Assembly: GCA_902558885.1 (NCBI GenBank)
Contig: CACEFQ010000002.1
Location: 62,001-126,000 of the forward strand
DNA: 64,000 bases
Direction of reading: 5' to 3'
From: an uncultured SAR116 cluster alpha proteobacterium
GTDB taxonomy: Bacteria > Pseudomonadota > Alphaproteobacteria > Puniceispirillales > Marisalimonadaceae
Shown here: positions 9,135 through 18,879 of the stretch, in pieces
Position numbering within the stretch: the first letter of the stretch is position 1
Layout: each line of letters starts with the position of its first letter
The notes under the pieces: model-generated
The model's database searches: none
What the model saw: the letters and a program-made list of their open reading frames with translations, nothing else
Told to the model about the DNA's origin: nothing
Translations under genes and position numbers: made by a program

Positions 9135-9992
9135 CTATTCAAAATGTGCTTCAGCTTGCATGGTCATTCCTGAACCCTTTACGGCACCCCAACAACTAAC
9201 GCTTCCATCAATGTTTTCCTTTGCGCCAATTATATAATCACTATTTGCAAAAACAGGGGCCATAACTTTATGCCTAAATGATGTTACAGTCTTGCCTTTA
9301 AGCTTTTCAGCTGCCCTTAATAAAAAAGTAGCTTGCAAGGGACCATGAACAATTAAATCAGGATAGTTCTCTTCATTTTTAGTATATGGATAGTCATAAT
9401 GTATTCTATGACCTACAAAACCAATCGCTGAATAACGGAACAATATTGTTGGATGCATAAAAATAGTTTCTGTATAGTCTGCATCTTCAGGTATTTTGTC
9501 TGATACACCAGAACCACCACCTGCTTTAGTTACATCTCTATAAACAATATTATGAAGTTCATGCAATCTTACCTCTTCATTAACTAAAAATTCATACTCT
9601 GCAGTAACAAAACAAAGCTGTCCTGTCCTACCTTCCTTTAGTTTTATGTCAGCTACCTTAGATTTTTTTATTACTTTATCACCTACTCTTAAAGGTTTTA
9701 TTACTTTGATCTGACTCCCTGCCCACATTCTTCTTGGAAGTGGGACTGGAGGCAAAAAATCACCTCTAGCTGGATGAGAATCCACACCAAGTTCGTCATT
9801 TTTTTTTAAGTCCCAACCTAACATCCAATGCAAACCAGAGGTTGCATCCTCCCCAATTTTGGGATCGCCTGGATCAATATTTAATGTTGCTCTGTACCTC
9901 TGTTCAACAATTGGTGTAAGATAATCTGTTACTGTCTCTATATTACCTAACCATTTATTTAAATGATTAATATCAAGCGCTTCATTTTCCAT
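9135..9992 (-). CDS. FAS1-like/MaoC-fold hydratase, mesaconyl-C4-CoA hydratase-like
   Basis: 285-aa double hot-dog protein with an N-terminal FAS1-type dehydratase region (LPPVPLPRRMWAGSQI) and a C-terminal part containing IVHGPLQATFLLRAAE. This architecture and size match mesaconyl-C4-CoA hydratase (Meh) of the 3-hydroxypropionate bicycle, and also itaconyl-CoA hydratase and HTD2-like proteins. It is the first gene of the minus-strand block and is 20 nt upstream of the MmgE/PrpD gene. The presence of a CitE-like lyase supports a role making citramalyl-CoA, but this is inference. Confidence 0.82.
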   Translation of the reverse strand: MENEALDINHLNKWLGNIETVTDYLTPIVEQRYRATLNIDPGDPKIGEDATSGLHWMLGWDLKKNDELGVDSHPARGDFLPPVPLPRRMWAGSQIKVIKPLRVGDKVIKKSKVADIKLKEGRTGQLCFVTAEYEFLVNEEVRLHELHNIVYRDVTKAGGGSGVSDKIPEDADYTETIFMHPTILFRYSAIGFVGHRIHYDYPYTKNEENYPDLIVHGPLQATFLLRAAEKLKGKTVTSFRHKVMAPVFANSDYIIGAKENIDGSVSCWGAVKGSGMTMQAEAHFE

Positions 9993-10089
9993 TTGCCGAA
10001 CCTTTATTTTTAAGAATATTTGAAACTATTAAATATAAAAATTATGTTAATATCAATTAATAAAATATTTATGTAGTAGGAACTTTGAA

Positions 10090-10434
10090 ATGCCTTCTTT
10101 AATTTTACATATAGATGAAACCTTAGAAAATGTTTTTGAAATTTCTGCAGTTAAAGCAATAGAAAAAAGCATAATAGATATTATTCAAGAAGAGTTAGAG
10201 GCTGAAAAAAATAACTGTCAAATTATATGGGTTAAGAGTAAAATAATTTGCTCAAATTATAAAATATTTGGTGAATTGAAGTTTAGAGATAAAGAGGCTA
10301 GAAATATTGGCAAAAGAGATAAATGTTTAAAAAGAATTGGTAAAATTTTACAAAATAAATTTAATGTTTTTATAAGACTTAGGGCATTCTCAATTCAAGA
10401 TGCATCAATAACTGCACTAGATCTTGTAAATTAA
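10090..10434 (+). CDS. Small tautomerase-superfamily-like protein
   Basis: 114-aa protein starting MPSLIL, so Pro would be N-terminal after Met removal, as in tautomerases. The stretch VKSKIICSNYKIFGE and the overall length resemble 5-carboxymethyl-2-hydroxymuconate isomerase (about 125 aa), in which the N-terminal Pro is the catalytic base. Similarity is weak and the usual Arg residues are not clear. It is divergent from the catabolic block and 37 nt upstream of a crotonase on the same strand. Treat as a tentative tautomerase. Confidence 0.5.
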   Translation: MPSLILHIDETLENVFEISAVKAIEKSIIDIIQEELEAEKNNCQIIWVKSKIICSNYKIFGELKFRDKEARNIGKRDKCLKRIGKILQNKFNVFIRLRAFSIQDASITALDLVN

Positions 10435-10471
10435 AATTGTATTTCAAGTGATAAAAATAGAAGGATCAGTA

Positions 10472-11263
10472 ATGAGTGAAAATATTGTATTAACAAGCGT
10501 AAATGAAAGAGGAATTGCTGAAGTTATTTTAAACCGTCCAGAAAGAAATAATGCATATAACGGAGATATGATTATTGAATTAATCAAAAGCTTTGAATCT
10601 TTATATAAAAATAATTCTGTAAGAATAGTGCTCATTAAAGGCAATGGAAAACATTTTCAAGCAGGAGCTGACTTACAATGGCTTAAAGAAATTGGTAAAC
10701 TTAGTCAAAAAGAAAATATAGAGGTTTCAAGAAAAACAGCTTCAGCGATACAAGGTCTTACAAAGTTCCCTAAGCCAACAATAGCTTTGATCCATGGAGG
10801 ATGCTTTGGAGGTGGAACTGGAATTGCCGCAGCAGCTGATATAGTAATAGCTAGTGAAGACGCTATTTTTTCTATTTCTGAAGCTAGATGGGGTGTAATG
10901 GCAGGAATAATAATACCTCATTTAAACGCCAGTATTGGGGTAAGAAACGTTAGGAGATATGCTCTTACATGTGAACGATTTAGTGCTAGTCAGGCCAAGG
11001 AAATGGGTTTAGTTCACCAAGTTTGTAAAACGGGTGAGCTTGAAAATGCTGTTCAACCCGTTATTGAGGACTTGTTAATGTGCGCCCCAGATGCATTGGA
11101 AGCTACAAAAAGAAGAACTTTAATTGAAAGTGGTTTAATGTTATCCGATGAAAAATTTGACGAACTTGTTTTTGAACACTCTCAAAAAAGGATGACTGAT
11201 GAAGCAAAAGAGGGTCTAAATAGTTTTCTTGAGAAAAGAACTGCATCTTGGTATCAAAATTAA
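10472..11263 (+). CDS. Enoyl-CoA hydratase/isomerase (methylglutaconyl-CoA hydratase-like)
   Basis: 263-aa crotonase. The motif FQAGADLQWLKEI resembles the GADLxWM motif of 3-methylglutaconyl-CoA hydratases, and HGGCFGGGTGIAAAADI forms the oxyanion-hole region; FSISEARWGVMAG carries the catalytic Glu region. AAGGA sits 6 nt before the ATG at 10472, which I prefer to the upstream GTG at 10448. It is co-directional with a fumarase-superfamily lyase and a thioesterase (gaps 18 and 4 nt). A role in branched-chain or related acyl-CoA degradation is likely; the substrate is uncertain. Confidence 0.88.
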   Translation: MSENIVLTSVNERGIAEVILNRPERNNAYNGDMIIELIKSFESLYKNNSVRIVLIKGNGKHFQAGADLQWLKEIGKLSQKENIEVSRKTASAIQGLTKFPKPTIALIHGGCFGGGTGIAAAADIVIASEDAIFSISEARWGVMAGIIIPHLNASIGVRNVRRYALTCERFSASQAKEMGLVHQVCKTGELENAVQPVIEDLLMCAPDALEATKRRTLIESGLMLSDEKFDELVFEHSQKRMTDEAKEGLNSFLEKRTASWYQN

Positions 11264-11281
11264 AATTATAGGAAATATAAA

Positions 11282-12637
11282 ATGCCTGCTTTAGTAACAA
11301 ATTCAAAAATATGGGGAGAAATGTTTGGCACTAAAGAAATGCATTTCTTATTTTCTGATGAGGGTACTACACAGTTATATTTAGATGTAGAAGCGGCTTT
11401 AGCAAGATCACAGTCAAAGTTGAATATTATACCAAAAGAAGCTGGGGAAAAAATAACCCAAGCAGCAAAAGTTGATATAATTGATTGGGAGAAACTTGAA
11501 AAAAGGACATCTATAGTTGGATATCCAATCCTTCCACTGGTAGAACAACTAAGTGAAAAAGTTGAAGACAACTTTGGACAATTTTGTCATTGGGGCGCTA
11601 CAACACAAGATATTATGGACACAGCAGATGTCCTTCAAATTAGAAAGGGTCTTGAATTATTATCTAAAGACCTAAAGTCAATTTCAGATGCTTTAGAAAA
11701 AATTGTTGAGCATCATATTAAGACACCTATGGCTGCTAGAACACATTTGCAACATGCTTTACCTATATCGTTTGGTTACAAGGTATCTACTTGGTTATCT
11801 GGAATAGATAGGCATCACAAAAGACTAGAAGAAATAAAGAAACGTATTTTCAATGTTTCATTTTTTGGAGCAGCAGGAACACTTGCTTCTTTAGGAGAAC
11901 ATGATGGTCTTAAGACACAGTCAACTCTTGCAAAAGAATTGGATCTGAATGTACCTGACGTTAGTTGGCATTCTATTAGAGATAATTTTTGTGAAGTAAC
12001 CGGATGGCTTGCAATGGTCGCCGCATCACTTGGTAAAATAGCTTATGATGTGATGTTAATGATGCAAACAGAAACACAAGAAGTGGCTGAACCATATCTT
12101 CACGGACGGGGCTCTTCTTCAACAATGCCTCAAAAAAGAAATCCTATTTCTTCTGAAATAATGCTGGCTTGTTCAAAACTACTAAGAGAACATCATTCTT
12201 CTATGCTAGATGCTATGGTCCTTGATCATGAAAGAGCCACAGGTCAATGGCATGTAGAATGGCATGCAATACCTAACGCCTTTTTGATTGCTTCTTCATC
12301 TTTCAACGCAGCTAAATATCTTTTAGAAGGTTTAGAAGTTTCACCTGAAAAAATGAAAGAAAATATTTATAAAACCAATGGGTTAATTGTTGCAGAGTCT
12401 GTTATGATGGCCCTTGCACCCAAGATGGGAAGACAAGTTGCACACGATTTAGTTTATGACTGTTGTAGACAGTCAATAAAAAACAACATTTCATTCATAA
12501 ATACGTTATTAAAAAACAAAAAAATTTCTAACTTTTTTAATGAGCAAGATTTGTTAAAAATTATAGATCCATCTAATTACTTAGGAGCAGCTCCTACTAT
12601 GGCACAGAGACTTTTAGATAAAAGAAAGTTACCCTAA
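11282..12637 (+). CDS. Fumarase/aspartase superfamily lyase, PcaB/adenylosuccinate lyase-like
   Basis: 451-aa lyase with the superfamily signature GSSSTMPQKRNPI (residues about 279-291), the serine-loop that abstracts a proton, plus ARTHLQHALPISFG and HWGATTQDIMDTAD regions. These look most like 3-carboxy-cis,cis-muconate cycloisomerase (PcaB) and related non-purine lyases. PcaB would act after the protocatechuate 3,4-dioxygenase encoded at 27688-28996, but this gene sits with a crotonase and thioesterase, so another C4-dicarboxylate-forming elimination is equally possible. Confidence 0.82.
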   Translation: MPALVTNSKIWGEMFGTKEMHFLFSDEGTTQLYLDVEAALARSQSKLNIIPKEAGEKITQAAKVDIIDWEKLEKRTSIVGYPILPLVEQLSEKVEDNFGQFCHWGATTQDIMDTADVLQIRKGLELLSKDLKSISDALEKIVEHHIKTPMAARTHLQHALPISFGYKVSTWLSGIDRHHKRLEEIKKRIFNVSFFGAAGTLASLGEHDGLKTQSTLAKELDLNVPDVSWHSIRDNFCEVTGWLAMVAASLGKIAYDVMLMMQTETQEVAEPYLHGRGSSSTMPQKRNPISSEIMLACSKLLREHHSSMLDAMVLDHERATGQWHVEWHAIPNAFLIASSSFNAAKYLLEGLEVSPEKMKENIYKTNGLIVAESVMMALAPKMGRQVAHDLVYDCCRQSIKNNISFINTLLKNKKISNFFNEQDLLKIIDPSNYLGAAPTMAQRLLDKRKLP

Positions 12638-12641
12638 TATA

Positions 12642-13058
12642 ATGCAACAATTGATGACAAAAGAAAGCCTTGATAAATTTTTAAATAAAGAATTTCCTCA
12701 AGTAAGCAAAAACTTCAAAATATTAAATGTAAGTGATCAGTCTTTTTCAATGCTAATGTATATTACTGAGGAACATTTGAGACCAGGGGCAACAGTTTCA
12801 GGCCCTACAATGTTTTTATTAGCAGATGTAACTTTTTATTTAGCAACTTTAAGTATTATAGGACCTAAAAGTCTTACTGTTACAACTAATTGTTCAATAA
12901 ATTTTTTAAGAAAACCGAACGAGAAAAACTTGACTAGTAAAGCCAGAATTTTAAAATTAGGAAAAACTTTAAGTGTAGGCGATGTTTTAATTTATTCAGA
13001 AGATATTAAAGAGCCTGTTGCCCAAGCTTCACTTACTTATTCTATTCCACAAAAATAA
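12642..13058 (+). CDS. PaaI-type hot-dog thioesterase
   Basis: 138-aa hot-dog fold protein. The segment GATVSGPTMFLLADVTFYLA matches the PaaI-like active-site region (helix start with Gly and a downstream Asp), and the strand TTNCSINFLRKP is typical. It would hydrolyse an acyl-CoA produced by the neighbouring enzymes. It starts 4 nt after the lyase stop; an alternative ATG at 12654 is possible since no good ribosome site marks either. The 3' end converges on fghA with only 2 nt between them. Confidence 0.8.
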   Translation: MQQLMTKESLDKFLNKEFPQVSKNFKILNVSDQSFSMLMYITEEHLRPGATVSGPTMFLLADVTFYLATLSIIGPKSLTVTTNCSINFLRKPNEKNLTSKARILKLGKTLSVGDVLIYSEDIKEPVAQASLTYSIPQK

Positions 13059-13060
13059 TT

Positions 13061-13888
13061 TTAGATTCTCTCTCTGTGCCAATTTAAATGATCTGCCATA
13101 AAGGTTGAAATAAAATAATATGAATGATCGTAATTTGGTTGCATTCTAAGTTTTAAATTAATATTTGTGTTTTTACATGCATCCTCTAATAGCCATGGCC
13201 TTAGCCCCTCTTCTAAAAAGCTATCGACATCTCCTTGGTCAACTAGAATTTCAGGGAAATAATAGCCATTTTTAACTAGAGCTACGCTATCATATTTTTG
13301 CCAATTACTTTGGTCTAAACCAATATATTTTTTAAAGGCCTCACTAGACCAACTGGCTGACGATGGTTCGACAATTGGAGCAAATGCTGAACAACTTTTA
13401 AACTTCTTTGGATTTCTCAAAGCCATTACAATAGCTCCATGTCCACCCATTGAATGACCAAAAATACTTTGTCTAGACATATCAAAATCAAAATGATTTT
13501 CAATAACACTTGGAAGGTCATCAATTATATAACTATACATATTATAGTTTTTGTCATAAGGCGATTCTGTTGCATCTAAATAAAAACCAGCCCCACTACC
13601 AAATTGCCAATTATCTTTTTCGTCGGGAACAGACTCTCCTCTAGGACTAGTGTCAGGACAAATAATCACCATTCCTAATTCAGCAGCCTTTTTTCTGTAC
13701 TCACCTTTTTCCATTACGTTTAAGTGACTACAAGTTAAACCAGATAAGTACCACAAGACTGGAGGATTTTTTATCTTTGGGGGGATGAAAACTGCAAAAA
13801 TCATTTCACAATTATTAACTGCAGACTGATGACTGCAGACTAATTGTTTGCCCTCAAATGAATATGCTTCAGATATATTTTTCATCAA
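13061..13888 (-). CDS. fghA: S-formylglutathione hydrolase
   Basis: 275-aa alpha/beta hydrolase (esterase D family) that splits S-formylglutathione to formate and glutathione. The nucleophile elbow [10 protein letters not shown], the [12 protein letters not shown] oxyanion segment, the Asp region [10 protein letters not shown] and the His in NYDHSYYF are all present, so the triad is complete. Its start overlaps the end of the dehydrogenase gene by 4 nt (ATGA), forming a two-gene formaldehyde-detoxification operon that also provides formate from methyl-group oxidation. Confidence 0.96.
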   Translation of the reverse strand: MMKNISEAYSFEGKQLVCSHQSAVNNCEMIFAVFIPPKIKNPPVLWYLSGLTCSHLNVMEKGEYRKKAAELGMVIICPDTSPRGESVPDEKDNWQFGSGAGFYLDATESPYDKNYNMYSYIIDDLPSVIENHFDFDMSRQSIFGHSMGGHGAIVMALRNPKKFKSCSAFAPIVEPSSASWSSEAFKKYIGLDQSNWQKYDSVALVKNGYYFPEILVDQGDVDSFLEEGLRPWLLEDACKNTNINLKLRMQPNYDHSYYFISTFMADHLNWHRERI

Positions 13889-14994
13889 AAAACCACAACT
13901 GATCTTATTGATTCACCTGCATGCATCAAATCAAAACCTTTGTTAATATCTTCTAATTTTAAGTTATGAGTAATCATTGGATCAATATCAATTTTTCCTT
14001 GAAGATACCATTCCACAATTTTAGGAACGTCGGTTCTTCCCCTTGCTCCTCCAAAGGCAGTGCCTTTCCAGCTCCTACCCGTAACTAACTGGAAAGGTCT
14101 AGTTTTAATTTCTTGTCCCGCTCCAGCGACACCAATTATTATGCTCTCTCCCCAACCTTTATGAGCACATTCTAAAGCTTGTCTCATTACGTTGACATTT
14201 CCAATACATTCAAAAGAGTAGTCTGCACCACCACCTGTAAGATCAACCAAGTAATTGACCAAGTCACCTTCTATCTCTGATGGATTTACGAAATGTGTCA
14301 TACCAAACTTTTTACCCCAAGACTCCTTTTTGTTATTCATGTCAACACCAACTATCATATTTGCTCCTATCATTCTCAAACCTTGAATGACGTTAAGCCC
14401 AATTCCGCCTAATCCAAAAACCACTGCGTTACAACCTGCAGTTGCCTTTGCTGTATTGATAACAGCTCCAATACCTGTAGTTACACCGCAACCAATATAA
14501 CAAATTTTATCAAAAGGAGCTTTTTTGTTTACTTTAGCAAGAGCAATTTCAGGAACTACAGTGTAATTTGAAAAGGTAGATGTTCCCATATAATGCAATA
14601 TTGGTTTTCCATTAATAGAAAATCTACTTGTTCCATCTGGCATTACACCCTTACCTTGAGTAACTCTTATTGCCTGACATAAATTAGTCTTTGGATGCAA
14701 ACAATACTCACACTCTCTGCATTCCGGTGTGTAAAGAGGAATTACATGATCACCTTCCTTAAGCGATTTTACACCATTACCAACTTCCCTAACTACACCT
14801 GCCCCTTCGTGCCCCAAGATTGCTGGGAAAAGTCCTTCAGGATCATCACCAGAAAGTGTAAATTCATCAGTATGACATATACCTGTTGCTTTAATTTCTA
14901 CTAAAACTTCTCCAGAACGAGGCCCTTCTAGATCCACATCCATAATTTCAAGCGGTTTTCCTGCTTCGACAGCAACTGCAGCTCTGGTTTTCAT
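13885..14994 (-). CDS. frmA: S-(hydroxymethyl)glutathione dehydrogenase / class III alcohol dehydrogenase
   Basis: 369-aa zinc-dependent dehydrogenase oxidising S-hydroxymethylglutathione with NAD. Visible: catalytic zinc site [12 protein letters not shown] and GHEGAGVV, structural zinc cysteines [15 protein letters not shown], and the nucleotide site [13 protein letters not shown] followed by GVDMN. The length is the standard 368-373 aa. Translationally coupled to fghA. Upstream (14995-15116) is a divergent promoter region shared with the crotonase gene. Confidence 0.97.
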   Translation of the reverse strand: MKTRAAVAVEAGKPLEIMDVDLEGPRSGEVLVEIKATGICHTDEFTLSGDDPEGLFPAILGHEGAGVVREVGNGVKSLKEGDHVIPLYTPECRECEYCLHPKTNLCQAIRVTQGKGVMPDGTSRFSINGKPILHYMGTSTFSNYTVVPEIALAKVNKKAPFDKICYIGCGVTTGIGAVINTAKATAGCNAVVFGLGGIGLNVIQGLRMIGANMIVGVDMNNKKESWGKKFGMTHFVNPSEIEGDLVNYLVDLTGGGADYSFECIGNVNVMRQALECAHKGWGESIIIGVAGAGQEIKTRPFQLVTGRSWKGTAFGGARGRTDVPKIVEWYLQGKIDIDPMITHNLKLEDINKGFDLMHAGESIRSVVVF

Positions 14995-15116
14995 TGTGCT
15001 CCCCCAAACAATAATTTTCTAAAATGTAAATTTTATTATGATTTAATATCCATGACTTGCAAGATTTTTTAGTATATAAATTATTCTTTAAAGATTTAAA
15101 TATTAGGAGCATCTCT

Positions 15117-15926
15117 ATGAGTTTTGTTGAAACTGAAATTAATGGTCAAATAATTACTATCAGATTAAATCGTCCAGAAAGATTAAATGCTTTAAGCTCA
15201 GTTATAAGAAAAGGTATGGCAGAAGCGTTCAATAGATTTCATGAGGATAAAGATCTAGAAGTAGCAATTTTGACAGGAACTGGAAGAGGGTTTTGTGCAG
15301 GCGAAGATATGAAAGAGTCTATTGACAGAGGCATCCCAGGATCCCCAAAAGAATTCGTAGAAGAAAATTTAGTTGACCCATTTCAGACAGGCACTCTCCA
15401 AAAACCAGTCATAGCAGCAGTAAATGGGTATGCAATGGGTGGTGGATTTATGTTAGTTGAGAGAACAGATCTTAGGATTGCTGTAAAAGAAGCAATTTTT
15501 GAAATGTCAGAAGCAAAAAGATGGCTTCTTGGCGGTTATAACCATGGACATTATGGCAATCTCCCACATCCGGTTGCAACTGAAATGGCTTTCGGATATA
15601 GAATTTCTGCTGAAAGGATGCATCAAGTTGGTTTCATTAATCGTTTAGTGGAAGCTAAAGATCTTATGAGTGAAGCTCATTCAATGGCAGAACATCTTCT
15701 ATCACTCCCTCCTGCTGCAAGAGTAAACACACTTTATATGATGAAGCATATGGCACCAAAAATCAGTCCTAATATTGCAGACCTTGCTGAAAAATTACAT
15801 CTTCATGGCGATACTGAAGATAGAATGGAAAGTAGAAGAGCCTTTGCTGAAAAAAGAAAACCAAACTTCAAAGGTTGGCTTAAACCAGAAGATAGATATA
15901 ATATGCCAAAATTAGAGGAAAATTAG
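15117..15926 (+). CDS. Enoyl-CoA hydratase/isomerase
   Basis: 269-aa crotonase. The oxyanion-hole motif GFCAGEDMKES and VNGYAMGGGFMLVERTD region are clear, and FEMSEAKRWLLGG carries the probable catalytic Glu. I use the ATG at 15117 because AGGAG lies 7 nt upstream; an upstream ATG at 15057 would add 20 non-conserved residues. It is followed after 8 nt by a class III CoA-transferase, a pairing like carnitine CaiD/CaiB, but the substrate is unknown. Confidence 0.9.
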   Translation: MSFVETEINGQIITIRLNRPERLNALSSVIRKGMAEAFNRFHEDKDLEVAILTGTGRGFCAGEDMKESIDRGIPGSPKEFVEENLVDPFQTGTLQKPVIAAVNGYAMGGGFMLVERTDLRIAVKEAIFEMSEAKRWLLGGYNHGHYGNLPHPVATEMAFGYRISAERMHQVGFINRLVEAKDLMSEAHSMAEHLLSLPPAARVNTLYMMKHMAPKISPNIADLAEKLHLHGDTEDRMESRRAFAEKRKPNFKGWLKPEDRYNMPKLEEN

Positions 15927-15934
15927 AGGTCAAA

Positions 15935-17146
15935 ATGAGTGAAATAAATGGAGCTCTTTCTGGGTTAAAAATAGTTGCATGTTCAACAGCACAAGCTGGA
16001 ACTGTCCCCTACATGTTAATGGCAGACCTTGGAGCTGAAGTAATTAAAATTGAAACACCAGGTAAAGGTGATAACAACCGTAACTCTGGTTTTTTAGAAG
16101 GAGAGATTGGATCATTTTTTGAGACAAATAACAGAGGAGTTAAAAGTTTAACTCTCAATCTTAAGTCAGAAAATGGGCAAAAAATACTTCACAGTTTAAT
16201 AAAAGATGCCGATGTGTTTGGTCAAAATTTTAGACCAGGCGTTGCTGAAAAACTTAATTTTGATTATGAAACTCTTAGTAAAATTAATCCTAAAATAGTT
16301 TACGCTTCTGTTTCTGCTTATGGACCCGATGCCCCAGATGGACATTTACCAGGAACCGACGCTGTGGGACAAGCTTTAAGTGGAATAGCTGAAGCATATT
16401 CAATTCCAGGAAATAATTTAAGAACTGGGGTAGCCTCAGTTGCAGATGAAAGCTGTGCAATACTAACTTTTGGAGGAATTTTAGCTGCATATATAAATGC
16501 TCAAAAAACAGGAAAAGGTCAAAAGTTAGAAACTTCTTTAGTTGGGAGTGCTTTTAGACTTCTTGGTTGGACTATGACTACAGCAATGTGGAGTAACAGG
16601 CCACCAATTACTGGTGCTAGAATTAATGGAACGAGAGAAAGGCCAGGTATTGCAGCATGTTTTAACGATATTAATGGTAAACCTTTTGCACTTCAACTTG
16701 ACCCAGATGACTGGCAAGAAGCAATGAAAGCACTTAACTTTTTTCATATTCTTACAGAAAATGGTCTTATTGACCTTGGTTTAGCATTTGAATCTGAAAT
16801 AAAGAAAACTGAAATTTTAGATAAACTTGCTGAATTATTCTCAACCGATACCAGAGATAATTGGATATCAGTCTTGAGAAAAGCTGATATGATATCTACC
16901 CACGTTAATACAATGCTTGAAGCATCAAATGACCCAAATATAAAAGAAAACAATTATGTAACCGAGGTATGGTACCCAGAACTAAACAAGAATATGAAAG
17001 TGCACGGCACTCCTTGGAAGTTTTCCAAAACACCTGCGAACATAAAAAGAGCGCCTAAACTCGGCGAACACAATACTGAGATATTGTCTGGATTAGGTTA
17101 TACAAAAGATGAAATTGAAAATTTTAAGGACGACAAGGTTATTTAA
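15935..17146 (+). CDS. Class III (CaiB/BaiF) acyl-CoA transferase
   Basis: Third CoA-transferase of the window, 403 aa. LSGLKIVACSTAQAGTVPY at the N-terminus and the GTDAVGQALSG motif, in which Asp142 aligns with the catalytic aspartate. It forms a two-gene unit with the upstream crotonase, suggesting activation of an acid followed by hydration of its enoyl-CoA. Its 3' end overlaps the convergent hexapeptide gene by 8 nt. Confidence 0.92.
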   Translation: MSEINGALSGLKIVACSTAQAGTVPYMLMADLGAEVIKIETPGKGDNNRNSGFLEGEIGSFFETNNRGVKSLTLNLKSENGQKILHSLIKDADVFGQNFRPGVAEKLNFDYETLSKINPKIVYASVSAYGPDAPDGHLPGTDAVGQALSGIAEAYSIPGNNLRTGVASVADESCAILTFGGILAAYINAQKTGKGQKLETSLVGSAFRLLGWTMTTAMWSNRPPITGARINGTRERPGIAACFNDINGKPFALQLDPDDWQEAMKALNFFHILTENGLIDLGLAFESEIKKTEILDKLAELFSTDTRDNWISVLRKADMISTHVNTMLEASNDPNIKENNYVTEVWYPELNKNMKVHGTPWKFSKTPANIKRAPKLGEHNTEILSGLGYTKDEIENFKDDKVI

Positions 17147-17675
17147 TTTCTTTCATTTCTTCTGCAAATTTTTTAAAGTTTGCTACGTAATGCTTTGAAG
17201 ATCTTGTCATATTATCAATCATTTCTTGACTTAATTCTCTTACAGCTTTTGCTGGTGATCCAACAATTAACCAACCATCAGGAAATTCTTTATTTTCAGT
17301 TACAAGGGCACCAGCACCTACAAGGCAATTGTTACCTATTTTAGCATTATTGAGAATGGTAGCACCCATTCCAACTAAAGAATTATTACCTATTGTACAA
17401 CCGTGTATGATTGCATTATGTCCAATTGTACAATTATTACCAATGGTAACAGGACAATCTGGATCAACGTGAATTATAGTGTTTTCTTGTATATTTGTTT
17501 CTTCACCAATCTTAATAACATCATTATCACCTCTTAAAACTGATCCAAACCATATACCAACATCTTTCCCTAAAATAACGTTTCCTATAACATGTGCATC
17601 TGGCGCAACCCAATACTGGTTATTTTCGGGTAATTGAGGTTTTTTTTCACCTAAACTATAAATTGGCATTTGCAC
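17139..17675 (-). CDS. Gamma-carbonic anhydrase-like hexapeptide-repeat protein
   Basis: 178-aa left-handed beta-helix protein with hexapeptide repeats (e.g. IGNNCTIGHNAIIHGCTIGN) and the typical start GDVGIWFGSVLRGD-like segment (here DVGIWFGSVLRGDND). Metal-site histidines are present in IIHVD and GHNAIIHG. Family members include gamma-carbonic anhydrases, YrdA and PaaY thioesterase; close relatives often lie beside acyl-CoA genes. Activity cannot be decided from the sequence. Confidence 0.88.
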   Translation of the reverse strand: MQMPIYSLGEKKPQLPENNQYWVAPDAHVIGNVILGKDVGIWFGSVLRGDNDVIKIGEETNIQENTIIHVDPDCPVTIGNNCTIGHNAIIHGCTIGNNSLVGMGATILNNAKIGNNCLVGAGALVTENKEFPDGWLIVGSPAKAVRELSQEMIDNMTRSSKHYVANFKKFAEEMKEIK

Positions 17676-17763
17676 TCCTTTATAATAAGTTAACGTTGGG
17701 ATTATATCTTATATAATTTTTTTTTTTTGTTAATATTTTATTAAAAAAACTAAAAGGTTCTTT

Positions 17764-18858
17764 ATGCTTTATAGAGATAATATGATTACAAAAATTGCTA
17801 TTTATAGACTAGATGTTCCTCTAATAAAACCATATAAATTATCCTATAACACTTTTAACTCTTTCGAGCCATTATTGATTCATATTGTAGATGATCAAGG
17901 AAATGAAGGATGGGGTGAACAGCATATATCACCAGGCTCAAGCAGTGAAACTAGAGAAGGCGGATGGACATTTACCAGAGTTATATCAAAATTAATTTTA
18001 AATAAAAACTTATACGAAGCAAAAGAAATCATTTTATCTCATTCTTCTATTAGTATTGTTGCTTCAAGTGCAATCTACACTGCTATCGAGATGCTAGAAA
18101 AAAATGATGTTTTAAATAATAAGAGCTCATTAAAACTAAAATTATTAACTTCATTTAACGCAGAGGAAGAAACTGAAATTAAAGATGAATTGGACAAAGT
18201 AACTGAACAAGGATTTACAACAATTAAAATTAAGGTTGGAAAGGACGTTAATGCTGATATTAAAAAAATAAATAACATCCAAACTTATTTAAATGGGAGG
18301 GCTACCCTGAGAATAGATGCTAATAGGGGCTACACAAAACAAGACGGTTGTAAATTTGTTCAAGGATTAAAACCTGATTTCATAGAATTGTTTGAACAGC
18401 CTTGTGATGCTAATGATTGGGATGCAAATGCTGCTGTGGCTGAACTATCAAACATCCCTATAATGTTGGACGAACCTATTTGTAGTATTAAGGACATTGA
18501 AAAAGCTTCTAAAATAAAAGGAGTAGGATTATGCAAACTAAAATTAAAAAGATTCTTATCTATTACAAAATTAATTGAAGCTATAAAATTTGCACATAAA
18601 TTAGGATTAAAAATTGTACTTGGTGACGGACTTGGTACTGAGATTAATTGTTGGATGGAAGCTAGAATTGCTAACAACCTAATTGATAATGCCGGTGAAT
18701 ATAACGGTTTTTTAAAAATTGATCCAAAAGCTAGAATTTTGTCAAATCCCCTAAAATTTAAGAATGGTTTTCTATTGATATCGGAAAATTGGAAACTTGA
18801 AATTGACAGGGATAAGTTAGAAAAATACAGTATTTGTAAAGAAGACATTTATAAATAA
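17764..18858 (+). CDS. Enolase-superfamily (mandelate racemase/muconate lactonizing) enzyme
   Basis: 364-aa enzyme with N-terminal capping domain and a TIM barrel. The KxK acid/base motif is seen in TTIKIKVGKD, the metal ligands in LRIDANRGY, ELFEQPC and MLDEPIC, and the second catalytic Lys in LCKLKLKRF. This arrangement is of the MLE subgroup (cycloisomerases, o-succinylbenzoate synthases, dipeptide epimerases). AAAAGG lies 6 nt before the ATG at 17764. It is first in a co-directional set with a dioxygenase, a TctCBA transporter and an MmgE/PrpD protein. Confidence 0.88.
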   Translation: MLYRDNMITKIAIYRLDVPLIKPYKLSYNTFNSFEPLLIHIVDDQGNEGWGEQHISPGSSSETREGGWTFTRVISKLILNKNLYEAKEIILSHSSISIVASSAIYTAIEMLEKNDVLNNKSSLKLKLLTSFNAEEETEIKDELDKVTEQGFTTIKIKVGKDVNADIKKINNIQTYLNGRATLRIDANRGYTKQDGCKFVQGLKPDFIELFEQPCDANDWDANAAVAELSNIPIMLDEPICSIKDIEKASKIKGVGLCKLKLKRFLSITKLIEAIKFAHKLGLKIVLGDGLGTEINCWMEARIANNLIDNAGEYNGFLKIDPKARILSNPLKFKNGFLLISENWKLEIDRDKLEKYSICKEDIYK

Positions 18859-18879
18859 ATTAAATAGGAAAAATATGTA

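Noticed and set aside
18360-18848. 162-aa open frame antisense to the enolase-superfamily gene
   Set aside because: It has no family motif and lies fully opposite a gene with clear catalytic residues; low-GC codon bias produces such shadows.
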